Source of the DNA: Kiritimatiellia bacterium
GTDB lineage: Bacteria > Verrucomicrobiota > Kiritimatiellia > RFP12 > UBA1067
NCBI GenBank assembly: GCA_016284515.1
Contig: JAEEOY010000095.1
Coordinates: forward strand, 1-52,554
Length of the DNA: 52,554 bases
Direction of reading: 5' to 3'
Made by a program: the position numbers and the translations under genes. The notes under the pieces were generated by a model. The model did no database searches. It was not told the DNA's origin and saw nothing but the letters and a program-made list of their open reading frames with translations. Shown piece after piece: positions 1-7,044 of this stretch. Positions within the stretch are counted from its first letter, which is position 1; every line of letters begins with the position of its first letter.

Positions 1-169
<169 letters not shown>

Positions 170-362
170 TTAGCACATCCCGTGCCAACCCCAGTCAAAG
201 ACGCGCCCCGCCCCAGAAGCCGCAACCACTGTGCAGGGCGTATAATTCAATATAGCCGACTATAATTATATATAGCTGCTTGACTTCTCCCTCCCTGGAG
301 TTTGGCTTTCATGCCTCAATTATGCTACCGGGCTCTTGTTGCTGTCAAGCGCGCGACAGAAC

Positions 363-437
363 TGGCTCGGATGGCTGGACTCGAACCGGCAACGGCCGCA
401 TTAACAGTGCGGCGCTCTGCCATTGAGCTACATCCGA
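363..437 (-). tRNA. tRNA-Asn (GTT)
   Basis: A 75-nt cloverleaf reads leftward from 437. The acceptor TCGGATG pairs with CATCCGA, the discriminator is G and the CCA end is encoded. The anticodon loop reads CTGTTAA (anticodon GTT). The T-loop is TTCGAGT; its stem has one C-A mismatch. It sits 2 bp from the next tRNA gene, so the two are probably processed from one transcript. Confidence 0.85.
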
Positions 438-439
438 AT

Positions 440-517
440 TGGTTGCGGGAGCCGGATTCGAACCGACGTTCTACAGCTTATGAGACTGCCGCTGGAACCA
501 CTCCAGTCAATCCCGCA
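440..517 (-). tRNA. tRNA-Met (CAT), atypical D arm
   Basis: A 78-nt gene reads leftward with a perfect acceptor (TGCGGGA with TCCCGCA), discriminator A and encoded CCA. The anticodon loop is CTCATAA (CAT). The T arm GTCGG/CCGGC with loop TTCGAAT is good. The D region is unusual: the best pairing is CTGG/CCAG, preceded by TTGA, instead of the normal TA plus four-base stem. It could be an elongator Met tRNA, a tRNA whose C34 is modified to lysidine, or a mobile-element tRNA; the sequence alone does not decide. Confidence 0.7.
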
Positions 518-593
518 TTCTCGCAGACGCAACCGCAAGGCCTTTGCAACCCCACGTCGCGTCATTCTCCTAAACGCAATTCGCCGAACAGCG

Positions 594-746
594 TTACACC
601 TCCTGCACGGCGTCGTCCGGCTCGTCGCATCCGCGCCTCACGGCATATGCGCGCATGACGGGCGCGAACGCCGCATAGAACGCCGTCCACGTCCGTTCGT
701 CCCCCCGCTCAATTCCCGAGCTGATCGAATCATCTATCGTTTCCAT
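594..746 (-). pseudogene. Truncated ECF sigma factor (region 2 N-terminus only)
   Basis: A 50-residue frame starts at the ATG at 746 after an AAGGGAATTTTAG ribosome-binding region. It contains TWTAFYAAFAPVMRAYAVRRG and ends DEPDDAVQEV. This resembles the start of region 2.1-2.2 of ECF sigma-70 factors, where a bulky hydrophobic residue and another ~130 residues normally follow the QEV motif. Here a TAA comes immediately. No continuation in other frames was seen between 594 and the tRNA at 517. It is therefore most likely a decayed sigma gene between tRNA genes. It could still be translated as a short peptide. Confidence 0.6.
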
Positions 747-764
747 CTAAAATTCCCTTCTGTC

Positions 765-842
765 TGGTGGGCCTGGCGGGAGTCGAACCCGCACTGTCTT
801 GCACCTCAAGCAAGCGCCTCCTGCCAGTTGGGCTACGGTTCC
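765..842 (-). tRNA. tRNA-like gene with Leu anticodon (GAG), degenerate acceptor
   Basis: A 78-nt sequence reads leftward with a perfect anticodon stem (CTTGC/GCAAG, loop TTGAGGT, anticodon GAG), a perfect T arm (GCGGG/CCCGC with TTCGACT) and an encoded CCA end. Two things are wrong for tRNA-Leu. The 7-bp acceptor has three mismatches (GGAACCG against CAGGCCC). The variable loop is only 5 nt, whereas bacterial Leu tRNAs are class II with a long arm. It is probably a pseudo-tRNA or a tRNA from a mobile element. Confidence 0.5.
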
Positions 843-869
843 GTGTGTTGTGAAAGATCAATGTATGCA

Positions 870-906
870 AAGAGGCCGGTCCTCGCATGCGCGGGGCCGG
901 CCTCTT
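870..906 (-). terminator. Strong hairpin, likely Rho-independent terminator
   Basis: AAGAGGCCGG (870-879) and CCGGCCTCTT (897-906) form a perfect 10-bp GC-rich stem enclosing a 17-nt loop. Read on the minus strand it follows the 28-codon frame 936-1022 and is followed by a weak T run (TTGCATAC). It could end a short transcript starting near 1100. Confidence 0.5.
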
Positions 907-935
907 CCTCCGACTGCTGAAGTATCCAGCAGGCT

Positions 936-1022
936 TCAGTTCACGAACCCCGAGCAATAGCGTCCAAGTCGCAGATTTAACATCCGCAACTTCGCGCGCA
1001 TATTCTCTAAGTTCTTCTTCAT
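936..1022 (-). CDS. Possible small protein of 28 residues
   Basis: The frame begins at the ATG at 1022 and encodes a basic peptide (starts MKKNLENMRAKLRMLNLRLG, ends YCSGFVN). A purine-rich AAAGGAAAAG lies about 12 nt upstream. A promoter-like pair (TTGACG/TACTAA) sits at 1102-1129 and a strong hairpin follows at 870-906, so promoter, frame and terminator form a self-contained unit. I do not recognise the peptide. The same unit could equally be a small regulatory RNA. Confidence 0.3.
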   Translation of the reverse strand: MKKNLENMRAKLRMLNLRLGRYCSGFVN

Positions 1023-1101
1023 TTGAATTTTCTTTTCCTTTCGGCTTTCACAGACATAAACGCATCAGGTCCGGAAACGTTACACCTGTTTTCGCAAATA
1101 C

Positions 1102-1129
1102 TTAGTAGCACCGACCGTGCCAACGTCAA
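1102..1129 (-). promoter_or_regulatory. Candidate promoter for the small transcription unit
   Basis: On the minus strand TTGACG (1124-1129) is followed after 16 bp by TACTAA (1102-1107). It lies directly after the stop codon of the radical SAM gene (1131), so it would start a new transcript toward 936-1022. Confidence 0.35.
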
Positions 1130-1130
1130 G

Positions 1131-1943
1131 TCACAATGAATGCAGGCAATTGCGGTAGCGGCCGTTGGGTCCGACTGTGCCGAAGTCCCTGCCGGCCGGA
1201 CACGGCTTGTGATTCGGGTCCCGCCATTTTTCGCGCAGTGCGTCCGGAAGGTCCGTGCGGCATTCGCAGATGAACTCGTCGCAGAACGTGTAGGGGACGC
1301 GTCCGTCCGGAAGCGCCCGGATGCGCTCCTTCACCGACTCCCACTCGTCGCGCGTGATCATGAGGTCCGGACGCGTCCGTGCGCGCCCGCCGGCCATCAT
1401 GGGTCCGAGCTGTATCGACTTCGCCCCCGAAAGCGCGGCGGCGGCGAAGATGTCCGCGGTCTCGGACATGTTCGCGCGCGTTACTGTAATCGAGACCGCG
1501 ATCGGCCACTTGAGCTCCGCCGCGCGCGCAACGACCGCGAGGAGCCGCTTGAAGCTGCGCCGCGTCCCCGTCATTTCGGCGTAGGTGCGAAGCCCCTGGA
1601 GCGACGTGGCGAGGTGGACGCGGCGCCGCTTGAACTTGCGCAGCAATCTCTCGTCGAGACGGCTCGCGTTCGTGAAGAGCGAAAGGCGCACCTCGGGCAT
1701 CTCATGCCGCGCGTAGTCGATGATCTCGAAAAGGTCTTTCCTGAGGAGCGCCTCCCCGCCGGTGAAGAGGATTTCGTCTACTCCGTCCGCGGCGCACTTG
1801 TCGAGGAGGCGCTTCCATCCGGCGGCATCGAGCTCGGGTTTCGCAAGCTCCGGGCGCTCGTGCCAGACGCAGTAGCAGTAGGGACAGCGGAAATTGCACT
1901 TCGCCGTCAGCTCCAGCGTCATGTGGTGAGGGAAACGCGTCAT
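1131..1943 (-). CDS. Radical SAM protein with SPASM-like C-terminus, probable peptide/protein maturase
   Basis: A 270-residue protein. Residues 16-23 carry the radical SAM motif CNFRCPYC, followed by the FTGGE motif near residue 60. The C-terminal third has several Cys (C..FICEC, KPCPAG, YRNC) in a short SPASM-like arrangement for an auxiliary iron-sulfur cluster. Such enzymes commonly modify peptides or proteins. Its ATG overlaps the stop of the upstream lipoprotein gene (ATGA at 1940-1943), so the two are translationally coupled; that protein is the obvious candidate substrate. Last gene of the secA-aro operon. The substrate is inferred and the chemistry unknown. It could instead act on a nucleic acid or small molecule. 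Confidence 0.8.
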   Translation of the reverse strand: MTRFPHHMTLELTAKCNFRCPYCYCVWHERPELAKPELDAAGWKRLLDKCAADGVDEILFTGGEALLRKDLFEIIDYARHEMPEVRLSLFTNASRLDERLLRKFKRRRVHLATSLQGLRTYAEMTGTRRSFKRLLAVVARAAELKWPIAVSITVTRANMSETADIFAAAALSGAKSIQLGPMMAGGRARTRPDLMITRDEWESVKERIRALPDGRVPYTFCDEFICECRTDLPDALREKWRDPNHKPCPAGRDFGTVGPNGRYRNCLHSL

Positions 1944-2341
1944 TCGTCGGAAACCTGGATGTCTCCGCCTTCCTCGAACACGGGCTTCTTTTCGTTCTTG
2001 GCGTTGGGCTTCGGCTCTGGTTCCGGCTCGGTCTCTGGCAACATCACACCGGCAGTTATGAAATCTTCGCTCTTTTCATTCGTCTCGTTCGACTTCTCCG
2101 GCTCGATGAGGTATTTGCCGCGCACGGCGGGATTCCTGCCGCGCTTCTCGTTGCCGGAATTCGGCTTCTGCTCCTGCTGTGTACAGGGGACATCGCCCAT
2201 CGGCGTTGCCGGGGAATTGTAGCGGCATCCAGGAATCACCGTAGCGACGAGTCCGGCAAGGAGCCCGCCGAGAGCCTTTCCCGACGAGACCATCTTCGCT
2301 ATCGCCCTCTGCCGGGCCTGGCTTTTCTTCGAGAGCTTCAT
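1940..2341 (-). CDS. Small proline/glutamate-rich lipoprotein, candidate substrate of the radical SAM enzyme
   Basis: A 133-residue protein. The N-terminus is strongly basic (KLSKKSQARQR), followed by a hydrophobic segment GGLLAGLVATVIPGC whose IPGC resembles a lipobox (Cys39), suggesting lipidation and export. The rest is low complexity, rich in P, E, K and N, with two short look-alike motifs, TPMGDVP (46-52) and TAGVMLP (96-102), and one further Cys (53). It overlaps aroCDE by 4 bp upstream and the radical SAM gene by 4 bp downstream. I do not recognise a family. Inference: a precursor or substrate that the neighbouring enzyme modifies. Confidence 0.6.
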   Translation of the reverse strand: MKLSKKSQARQRAIAKMVSSGKALGGLLAGLVATVIPGCRYNSPATPMGDVPCTQQEQKPNSGNEKRGRNPAVRGKYLIEPEKSNETNEKSEDFITAGVMLPETEPEPEPKPNAKNEKKPVFEEGGDIQVSDE

Positions 2342-4788
2342 TTCCGTCTCCTTTCGTGCATGCTACCTACCGTCCGTGCTGAATCATAGTGGCGACGCTG
2401 GGCGCGGGCCTGCGAGAGAAGCATGGAGAATCCGTTCTCGACCCTGCATCCCGCAGCCGCCGCGCGAGCCATGAGCGGAGTCGTCTCCGGCACGTAGCGA
2501 AGGTCGTAGACAAGTTCGCGCCCTGTAAACTTGTAGTCGGGAATTGGATCCACCGGCGTCGCGTTGACGAGGATGTCGAATTCCTGAGGCGGCGTCTCGC
2601 GGTGGAACACGCGGAACTTCGCGCCGAGCGTCTTAAGTGCGACTTTGACCGCCTGCGCCGCGCCGCCGTCGCCGAGAAGCGCGACCCTGCGCCCCTTTAC
2701 CTCGCCCGCAAACGCTACGAGCGCTTCAGCAAAGCCCTCGACGTCCGTGTTGTATCCAACGTACTTCCCGTTTTCGCAGACCACCGTGTTCACCGCGCCC
2801 ACCTTCTTCGCGAAGGGATCGATGCGGTCGAGGAGCGGCATGATCTCAAGCTTGTGCGGAATCGTCACCGCCATCCCCTTCATCCCCATCGCCTTCATGA
2901 AGTCGAACGCCTCGCGCGCAGTCTTCGCCGGGAACGGAACCATCACCGAGTCTTCGTCCTCCGCCGCAAACGCCGCGTTGTTGATCTCGGGCGAACGCGT
3001 CTTCTCGAGCGGCCAGCCGGTGACGCCATAGAGCGTCGCGAAACGCGAGACGGAACGGAACCTAAAATCGCGCACGAGTTCGTACGGCGTGACGTGTCCG
3101 ATTGCTCCCAGCTTGCCGACGGACGCATACGTCCAGAGCAAACCGAATCGAGCCGCGAGCGCACGGGTAGCAAATCCCTGCGCGCCCATGGCGCATACGA
3201 CGCGCGGAACATCGCCCAAATCTTCGGCAAACACCTTCGCGACGTCGCCAAGGTTCCGCGGCATGAACGCGACCTTCGCGACATCGCCGCTCTTCGCAAG
3301 CTCGCGCAGCTTCGCCTTGAGGTTCTTCACCGGGCCGTCGAACTTGTGGAGCGACCTGACGACATTCGCGCCGGCTTTGTGCGCAAGCGCAACAAGCTTC
3401 TCGTCGCCGAAGCCTTCCTCGAAATCAACATAATCAAACCAACCCTCTGCGACCATTGCGTTCTTTGCGGCTAAAATCTTTTCGAAAAACTTCACCCTCT
3501 CCGCTTCATCGCCCTCGAACGCGCCGCCATCGCATTTGCGGCGGAACGTGAGCAGACACGGCACGTGCCATGTCGCCTCCTTCGCAAGCATCGCCGGGAA
3601 CTTTGCAACCTTCGCGCGTTCGCTCTTCTTGAGCAAGTCGACGCGAAGCTCCACCATGTCGGTGAAGTAGCGCTGCGACCTGTACTGCTCGATGTCCTCT
3701 TCAAGCGTCGCGCCGGTGAGTGCAAGGCAGATCTTGGAGCGCTCCGCTTCCGCAGTGAGGAGCGCGTCCATTACAGCGATTGCCGTAACAGCCTCTACGA
3801 CAGGAACGGCGCGACGGACGATGCACGGGTCGTGGCGTCCCTTCATCGAGAGCTTCGCCGGCTTCATCGTCGCAAGGTCGACGGAGTCCTGCTCGACGAA
3901 CACGGTGGGGGTCGGACGCATCGCCACGGTGAAGCAGACAGGCATCCCGTAGGTGCGTCCGCCCATGATGCCGCCCTGCTGATTCGTCTCCGTCCCGACA
4001 AGGCCGTTGTCACTTACGGAGAACTGGTCATTGTACTTCGATCCTGGAGTAGTGCCTATGAATTCGCACCCAAGGACTTCGCCGAAGACGACGCCCTTCA
4101 CGCCGGGGACGCCGAACACTGCGGCAGAAATATCCGTTTCGAGTCCGTCGAATAGTGGACCTCCGAGCGCCGGCGGAAGCCCGGAAATGGTGCATCCAAT
4201 CATTCCTCCGACGGAATCGCCGGCATTGCGCGCCTTGAGGATTGCCTTTTCGTAGTCCGCGTCTTTCCCACAGACTACGTTGCCAAGCGCCACGATCTGC
4301 GCCTGGACGAATATTCCGCGCCGCGCGAGATATTCGAGGCACAGCGCGCCTGTCGCGCAAAGAGGCGCGGTGAGGCGTCCGGAGTTCTTGCCGCCGCCAG
4401 TCGGGATTCGCCCCATCTCGATCCACTGGCCGAAGTCGGCGTGCCCAGGGCGCGGAATCGTGCGCTCCGAGCCGTAGTCGCCCGGGCGCATGTCGCGGCT
4501 CGCGATCTCGCCGACGATCGGCTCGCCGGTGGTCACGAGGTCCGCGGCGTTTCCGCCGCGGCACTGGACATCGCCAATCGCGGCGACGCCACTGCGCCAG
4601 AGCACCTCGTCCGTCTCGCGGCGCGCGGTGGAGAGCTTGTCGCGTCCGGGCGCGCGGCGCTCCATGAACTCGGCGAGCTTCTTCGCGTCGACGCGAACGC
4701 CCGCAGGGAAGTTCTCGACGGTGAATGTCATCTTCTGCGCGTGCGACGCTCCGCGGACGTCGAGCCTGAGAAAGTTGCCAAAGCTCAT
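2338..4788 (-). CDS. aroCDE: Trifunctional chorismate synthase / 3-dehydroquinate dehydratase (type I) / shikimate dehydrogenase
   Basis: An 816-residue fusion. Residues 1-345 are chorismate synthase (GASHAQ near 13-18, RPGHADFG near 113, GRHDPC near 317). Residues 352-570 are type I dehydroquinase (CLALTGATLEED, then SLHKF with the catalytic His near 481 and the Schiff-base Lys near 505 in DVAKVAF). Residues 585-800 are shikimate dehydrogenase (YGVTGWPLEKTRSP, PHK with Lys646, NTD with Asp682, GDGGAAQA NADP loop near 706). The three activities are shikimate pathway steps 7, 3 and 4. All key residues I can check are present, so all domains look active. It overlaps tyrA by 4 bp upstream and the lipoprotein gene by 4 bp downstream. 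Confidence 0.93.
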   Translation of the reverse strand: MSFGNFLRLDVRGASHAQKMTFTVENFPAGVRVDAKKLAEFMERRAPGRDKLSTARRETDEVLWRSGVAAIGDVQCRGGNAADLVTTGEPIVGEIASRDMRPGDYGSERTIPRPGHADFGQWIEMGRIPTGGGKNSGRLTAPLCATGALCLEYLARRGIFVQAQIVALGNVVCGKDADYEKAILKARNAGDSVGGMIGCTISGLPPALGGPLFDGLETDISAAVFGVPGVKGVVFGEVLGCEFIGTTPGSKYNDQFSVSDNGLVGTETNQQGGIMGGRTYGMPVCFTVAMRPTPTVFVEQDSVDLATMKPAKLSMKGRHDPCIVRRAVPVVEAVTAIAVMDALLTAEAERSKICLALTGATLEEDIEQYRSQRYFTDMVELRVDLLKKSERAKVAKFPAMLAKEATWHVPCLLTFRRKCDGGAFEGDEAERVKFFEKILAAKNAMVAEGWFDYVDFEEGFGDEKLVALAHKAGANVVRSLHKFDGPVKNLKAKLRELAKSGDVAKVAFMPRNLGDVAKVFAEDLGDVPRVVCAMGAQGFATRALAARFGLLWTYASVGKLGAIGHVTPYELVRDFRFRSVSRFATLYGVTGWPLEKTRSPEINNAAFAAEDEDSVMVPFPAKTAREAFDFMKAMGMKGMAVTIPHKLEIMPLLDRIDPFAKKVGAVNTVVCENGKYVGYNTDVEGFAEALVAFAGEVKGRRVALLGDGGAAQAVKVALKTLGAKFRVFHRETPPQEFDILVNATPVDPIPDYKFTGRELVYDLRYVPETTPLMARAAAAGCRVENGFSMLLSQARAQRRHYDSARTVGSMHERRRK

Positions 4789-5573
4789 TTCAGCCCCTTC
4801 CCGAACTGAGATTTCGCGTGTACGCCCTCTTCGAGCGCCTTGTGCATACGGCCGCGGTCGTTCGCGGCAAGTGCGCCGCGGAAGTCGTCGAGGCGCGCGA
4901 TGTAGCGCTCGAGTATCGGGAGAAGCGCGTCGCGGTTCGCGAAGAAGAGCTCAGTCCACGTGTCCGGATCCGGAGCGCCGACGCGAGCCATGTCGCGGAA
5001 GCTTCCGGCGGAGTATCCGACGTGGTCCCTTGCGAGCGGCTCGCGCACGTATGCGGACGAGATAAGGTGGCAGAGCTGGCTGGTGAAGGCGATCATCTCG
5101 TCGTGGTGAGCGGGGTCGGTGTAGACGATGCGCGCGAAGCCCATCTCCCTGAGAAGGCGCTCGAGCATGTCGAGAGGTGCGCGTCCGTAGGTGGGATAGG
5201 GGGTCAATATCATCGACGCGCCGTCGAAGAGCGAGGCGTCGGAGTTTTCGTATCCGTTCTTCTCCTTGCCGGCCATGGGGTGTCCGCCGACGAAGACCCA
5301 GCGCGCCTCGTACGCGTATTTCCTGAGGTCGCGGCACACTGTACCCTTCACGCCCGTCGCATCGACCACGACTGCGCCTTCCTTGAGGCGCGGCGCGATC
5401 GCGTCAATGACGGGCACGACGGCGGACGGAGGCACGGCGACGAAAACGACGTCTGCGCCCTCCACTCGGAAATCATCCCCCTTGTCGAAAATAAGCGCGT
5501 CGTGACCTGCGCGACGTGCGGCTTTCTCGAACGACCCCCCGATCAGTCCTTTGCCTATTACCGCTATTTGCAT
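4785..5573 (-). CDS. tyrA: Prephenate/arogenate dehydrogenase
   Basis: A 262-residue protein beginning MQIAVIGKGLIGGSFEKAAR, a Rossmann GxGLIGGS loop typical of TyrA. It continues with VFVAVPPSAVVP and the VGGHPMAGKEKNGYENSD region that includes the catalytic His of the family. Converts prephenate to 4-hydroxyphenylpyruvate (or arogenate to tyrosine) with NAD(P) in tyrosine synthesis. Size matches the compact single-domain type with no chorismate mutase or ACT domain visible. It directly precedes and overlaps the aroC-aroD-aroE fusion, so chorismate production and its tyrosine branch are coupled. Confidence 0.9.
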   Translation of the reverse strand: MQIAVIGKGLIGGSFEKAARRAGHDALIFDKGDDFRVEGADVVFVAVPPSAVVPVIDAIAPRLKEGAVVVDATGVKGTVCRDLRKYAYEARWVFVGGHPMAGKEKNGYENSDASLFDGASMILTPYPTYGRAPLDMLERLLREMGFARIVYTDPAHHDEMIAFTSQLCHLISSAYVREPLARDHVGYSAGSFRDMARVGAPDPDTWTELFFANRDALLPILERYIARLDDFRGALAANDRGRMHKALEEGVHAKSQFGKGLK

Positions 5574-5640
5574 GGCTGCTTGCGGAGCTCCCGTATGCAG
5601 TTGTTGTGGTTGAGATTGTCGAGGCGTCGCCGGGGCCTTG

Positions 5641-6372
5641 TCACTGGCCGACCGCGAGTCGCGCGGCGAGGCGCTCGGGGAGGCCCGCGAGGCGGATCCT
5701 CTCCTGCGCGGCCTCGATGTCGTACGCGAGGCGGCGGTAGCGCACCGTGCGTTCCTTCGGATCGAAGATAACGTACGTCGCGCGCGGGTCGCCGTCGCGC
5801 GGCTGGCCGACGGAGCCGACGTTTATGAAATACTTCCTGCCCATGGGCAGGGTGAAATCCTGGGCGTCGATGCGGAAGACTCCGTTCATCGACTTCTCGT
5901 AGATCATCGGACAGTGCGTGTGCCCGTGGAAGCAGACCGGCGTCTTCTGGTTGAGGAAGTTCGCCTCGGCCTGCAGGTTGTCGAAGACATAGCCGAAGTT
6001 CTCGGGGTTGTCCATCGTCGAATGGACAAGCGTGATTCCCATCTGCGTGCGCGTGAAAGGCAGGACGCGGAGCCACGACAGCTCGTCTTCCGAAAGCTGC
6101 CTGCGCGTCCATTCGACGACCGCGGCCGCCGCGGGGTTGAAGTCGTCGAGGTTCTGCTGGGAGGCGACGTAGAAATCGTGGTTGCCGACTACGACGGGGC
6201 ATCCGAGTTCGCGGATTATGTCCATGCACTCATGAGGGCAGGCGTTGTATCCGACGACATCGCCGGTGCACAGGAAGTCGGTGACACCCTGTGAACGGCA
6301 GTCTTCAAGGACGACGTTCAGGGCGTCGAGGTTGGAGTGGATGTCTCCGAGAACTGCAAACAGCTTTGACAT
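5641..6372 (-). CDS. Calcineurin-type metallophosphoesterase (YfcE/MJ0936-like)
   Basis: A 243-residue protein with the metal-binding motifs in order: GDIHSN near residue 9, GDVVGYNACP near 37, GNHDFY near 62 and FHGHTHCP near 150. The closing NVGSVGQPRDGDPRA is typical of the YfcE/phosphodiesterase-like subgroup. It is expected to hydrolyse phosphodiester or phosphomonoester bonds using two divalent metals; the substrate is not evident. Its ATG abuts the ispD stop (TAAATG), and 67 bp separate it from tyrA. A cytosolic housekeeping member of the secA operon. Confidence 0.85.
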   Translation of the reverse strand: MSKLFAVLGDIHSNLDALNVVLEDCRSQGVTDFLCTGDVVGYNACPHECMDIIRELGCPVVVGNHDFYVASQQNLDDFNPAAAAVVEWTRRQLSEDELSWLRVLPFTRTQMGITLVHSTMDNPENFGYVFDNLQAEANFLNQKTPVCFHGHTHCPMIYEKSMNGVFRIDAQDFTLPMGRKYFINVGSVGQPRDGDPRATYVIFDPKERTVRYRRLAYDIEAAQERIRLAGLPERLAARLAVGQ

Positions 6373-7044
6373 TTACTTTGCGAGCACCGCACTTGCGATC
6401 TGAAGGTCTTCGACGGTGGTGATCTTGAAGTTAGGAGCGTGGTTTTCGTATATGCGGACGGTCTCGCCGGCGAGCTCCACCGCCTGGCAGTCGTCCGTGA
6501 CTTCGTTCTTGCCGAGCTTTGCGTAGGCGTCCTTCAGGACCTTGATCTGGAAGGCCTGAGGGGTCTGCACCGCCCACAGCTTCGAGCGGTCTTCAGTGCC
6601 GGAGACGGTCGAGCCCTTCTCCACGCGCTTTACCGTGTCGGTCATGCGGCGCCCCACGGTCACAGCGGGGACGCGCTTCACGAGCTTTGCGACCTCGGCG
6701 ATCACGTCGGGCTTGATGCACGGCCTCGCGCCGTCGTGGATCATCACGTAGCGCGTGTCGATGTCGCACGCCGCGAGACCGGCCATCACGGACTCCTGGC
6801 GCTTGTTGCCGCCGGGCACTATCGCCTGGAGCTTGGAGATGCCGAACATCCTGACGACGGCCTTCGCGGCGAGCTGCTGGTCCTTGCGGACGACGAGGAT
6901 TATCCTGTCGACCTCAGGGCAGCGCTCGAACGCAATCAGCGACCATGCAACCACAGGCTTGTTGCCAAGGCTGAGAAACGCCTTGTCGGTTCCTGCCCCC
7001 ATCCGCTCGGACTTTCCGGCGGCGACGATTATCGCTGTAGTCAT
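6373..7044 (-). CDS. ispD: 2-C-methyl-D-erythritol 4-phosphate cytidylyltransferase
   Basis: A 223-residue protein starting MTTAIIVAAGKSERMG, the nucleotidyltransferase loop of IspD, followed by KAFLSLGNKPVVAWSL, VPGGNKRQESV and HDGARPCI, all expected in this family, and TEDRSKLWAVQTPQAF. Transfers CMP from CTP to MEP in the non-mevalonate isoprenoid pathway. The start at 7044 was chosen because the domain begins there and its ATG overlaps the secA stop (ATGA). The frame extends further upstream, but only antisense/shifted to secA and without homology. Confidence 0.92.
   Translation of the reverse strand: MTTAIIVAAGKSERMGAGTDKAFLSLGNKPVVAWSLIAFERCPEVDRIILVVRKDQQLAAKAVVRMFGISKLQAIVPGGNKRQESVMAGLAACDIDTRYVMIHDGARPCIKPDVIAEVAKLVKRVPAVTVGRRMTDTVKRVEKGSTVSGTEDRSKLWAVQTPQAFQIKVLKDAYAKLGKNEVTDDCQAVELAGETVRIYENHAPNFKITTVEDLQIASAVLAK

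Noticed and set aside
765..1030. Possible tmRNA (tRNA-like end plus short frame)
   Set aside because: The tRNA-like gene has a normal anticodon arm and no Ala-type acceptor, and the nearby small frame does not end in an ALAA-like tag.
1068..1082. CAGGTCCGGAAACG resembling the conserved SRP RNA loop
   Set aside because: The SRP loop requires GGTCCGGAAGGAAGCAGCC with a flanking helix; only the first part matches and no pairing is present.
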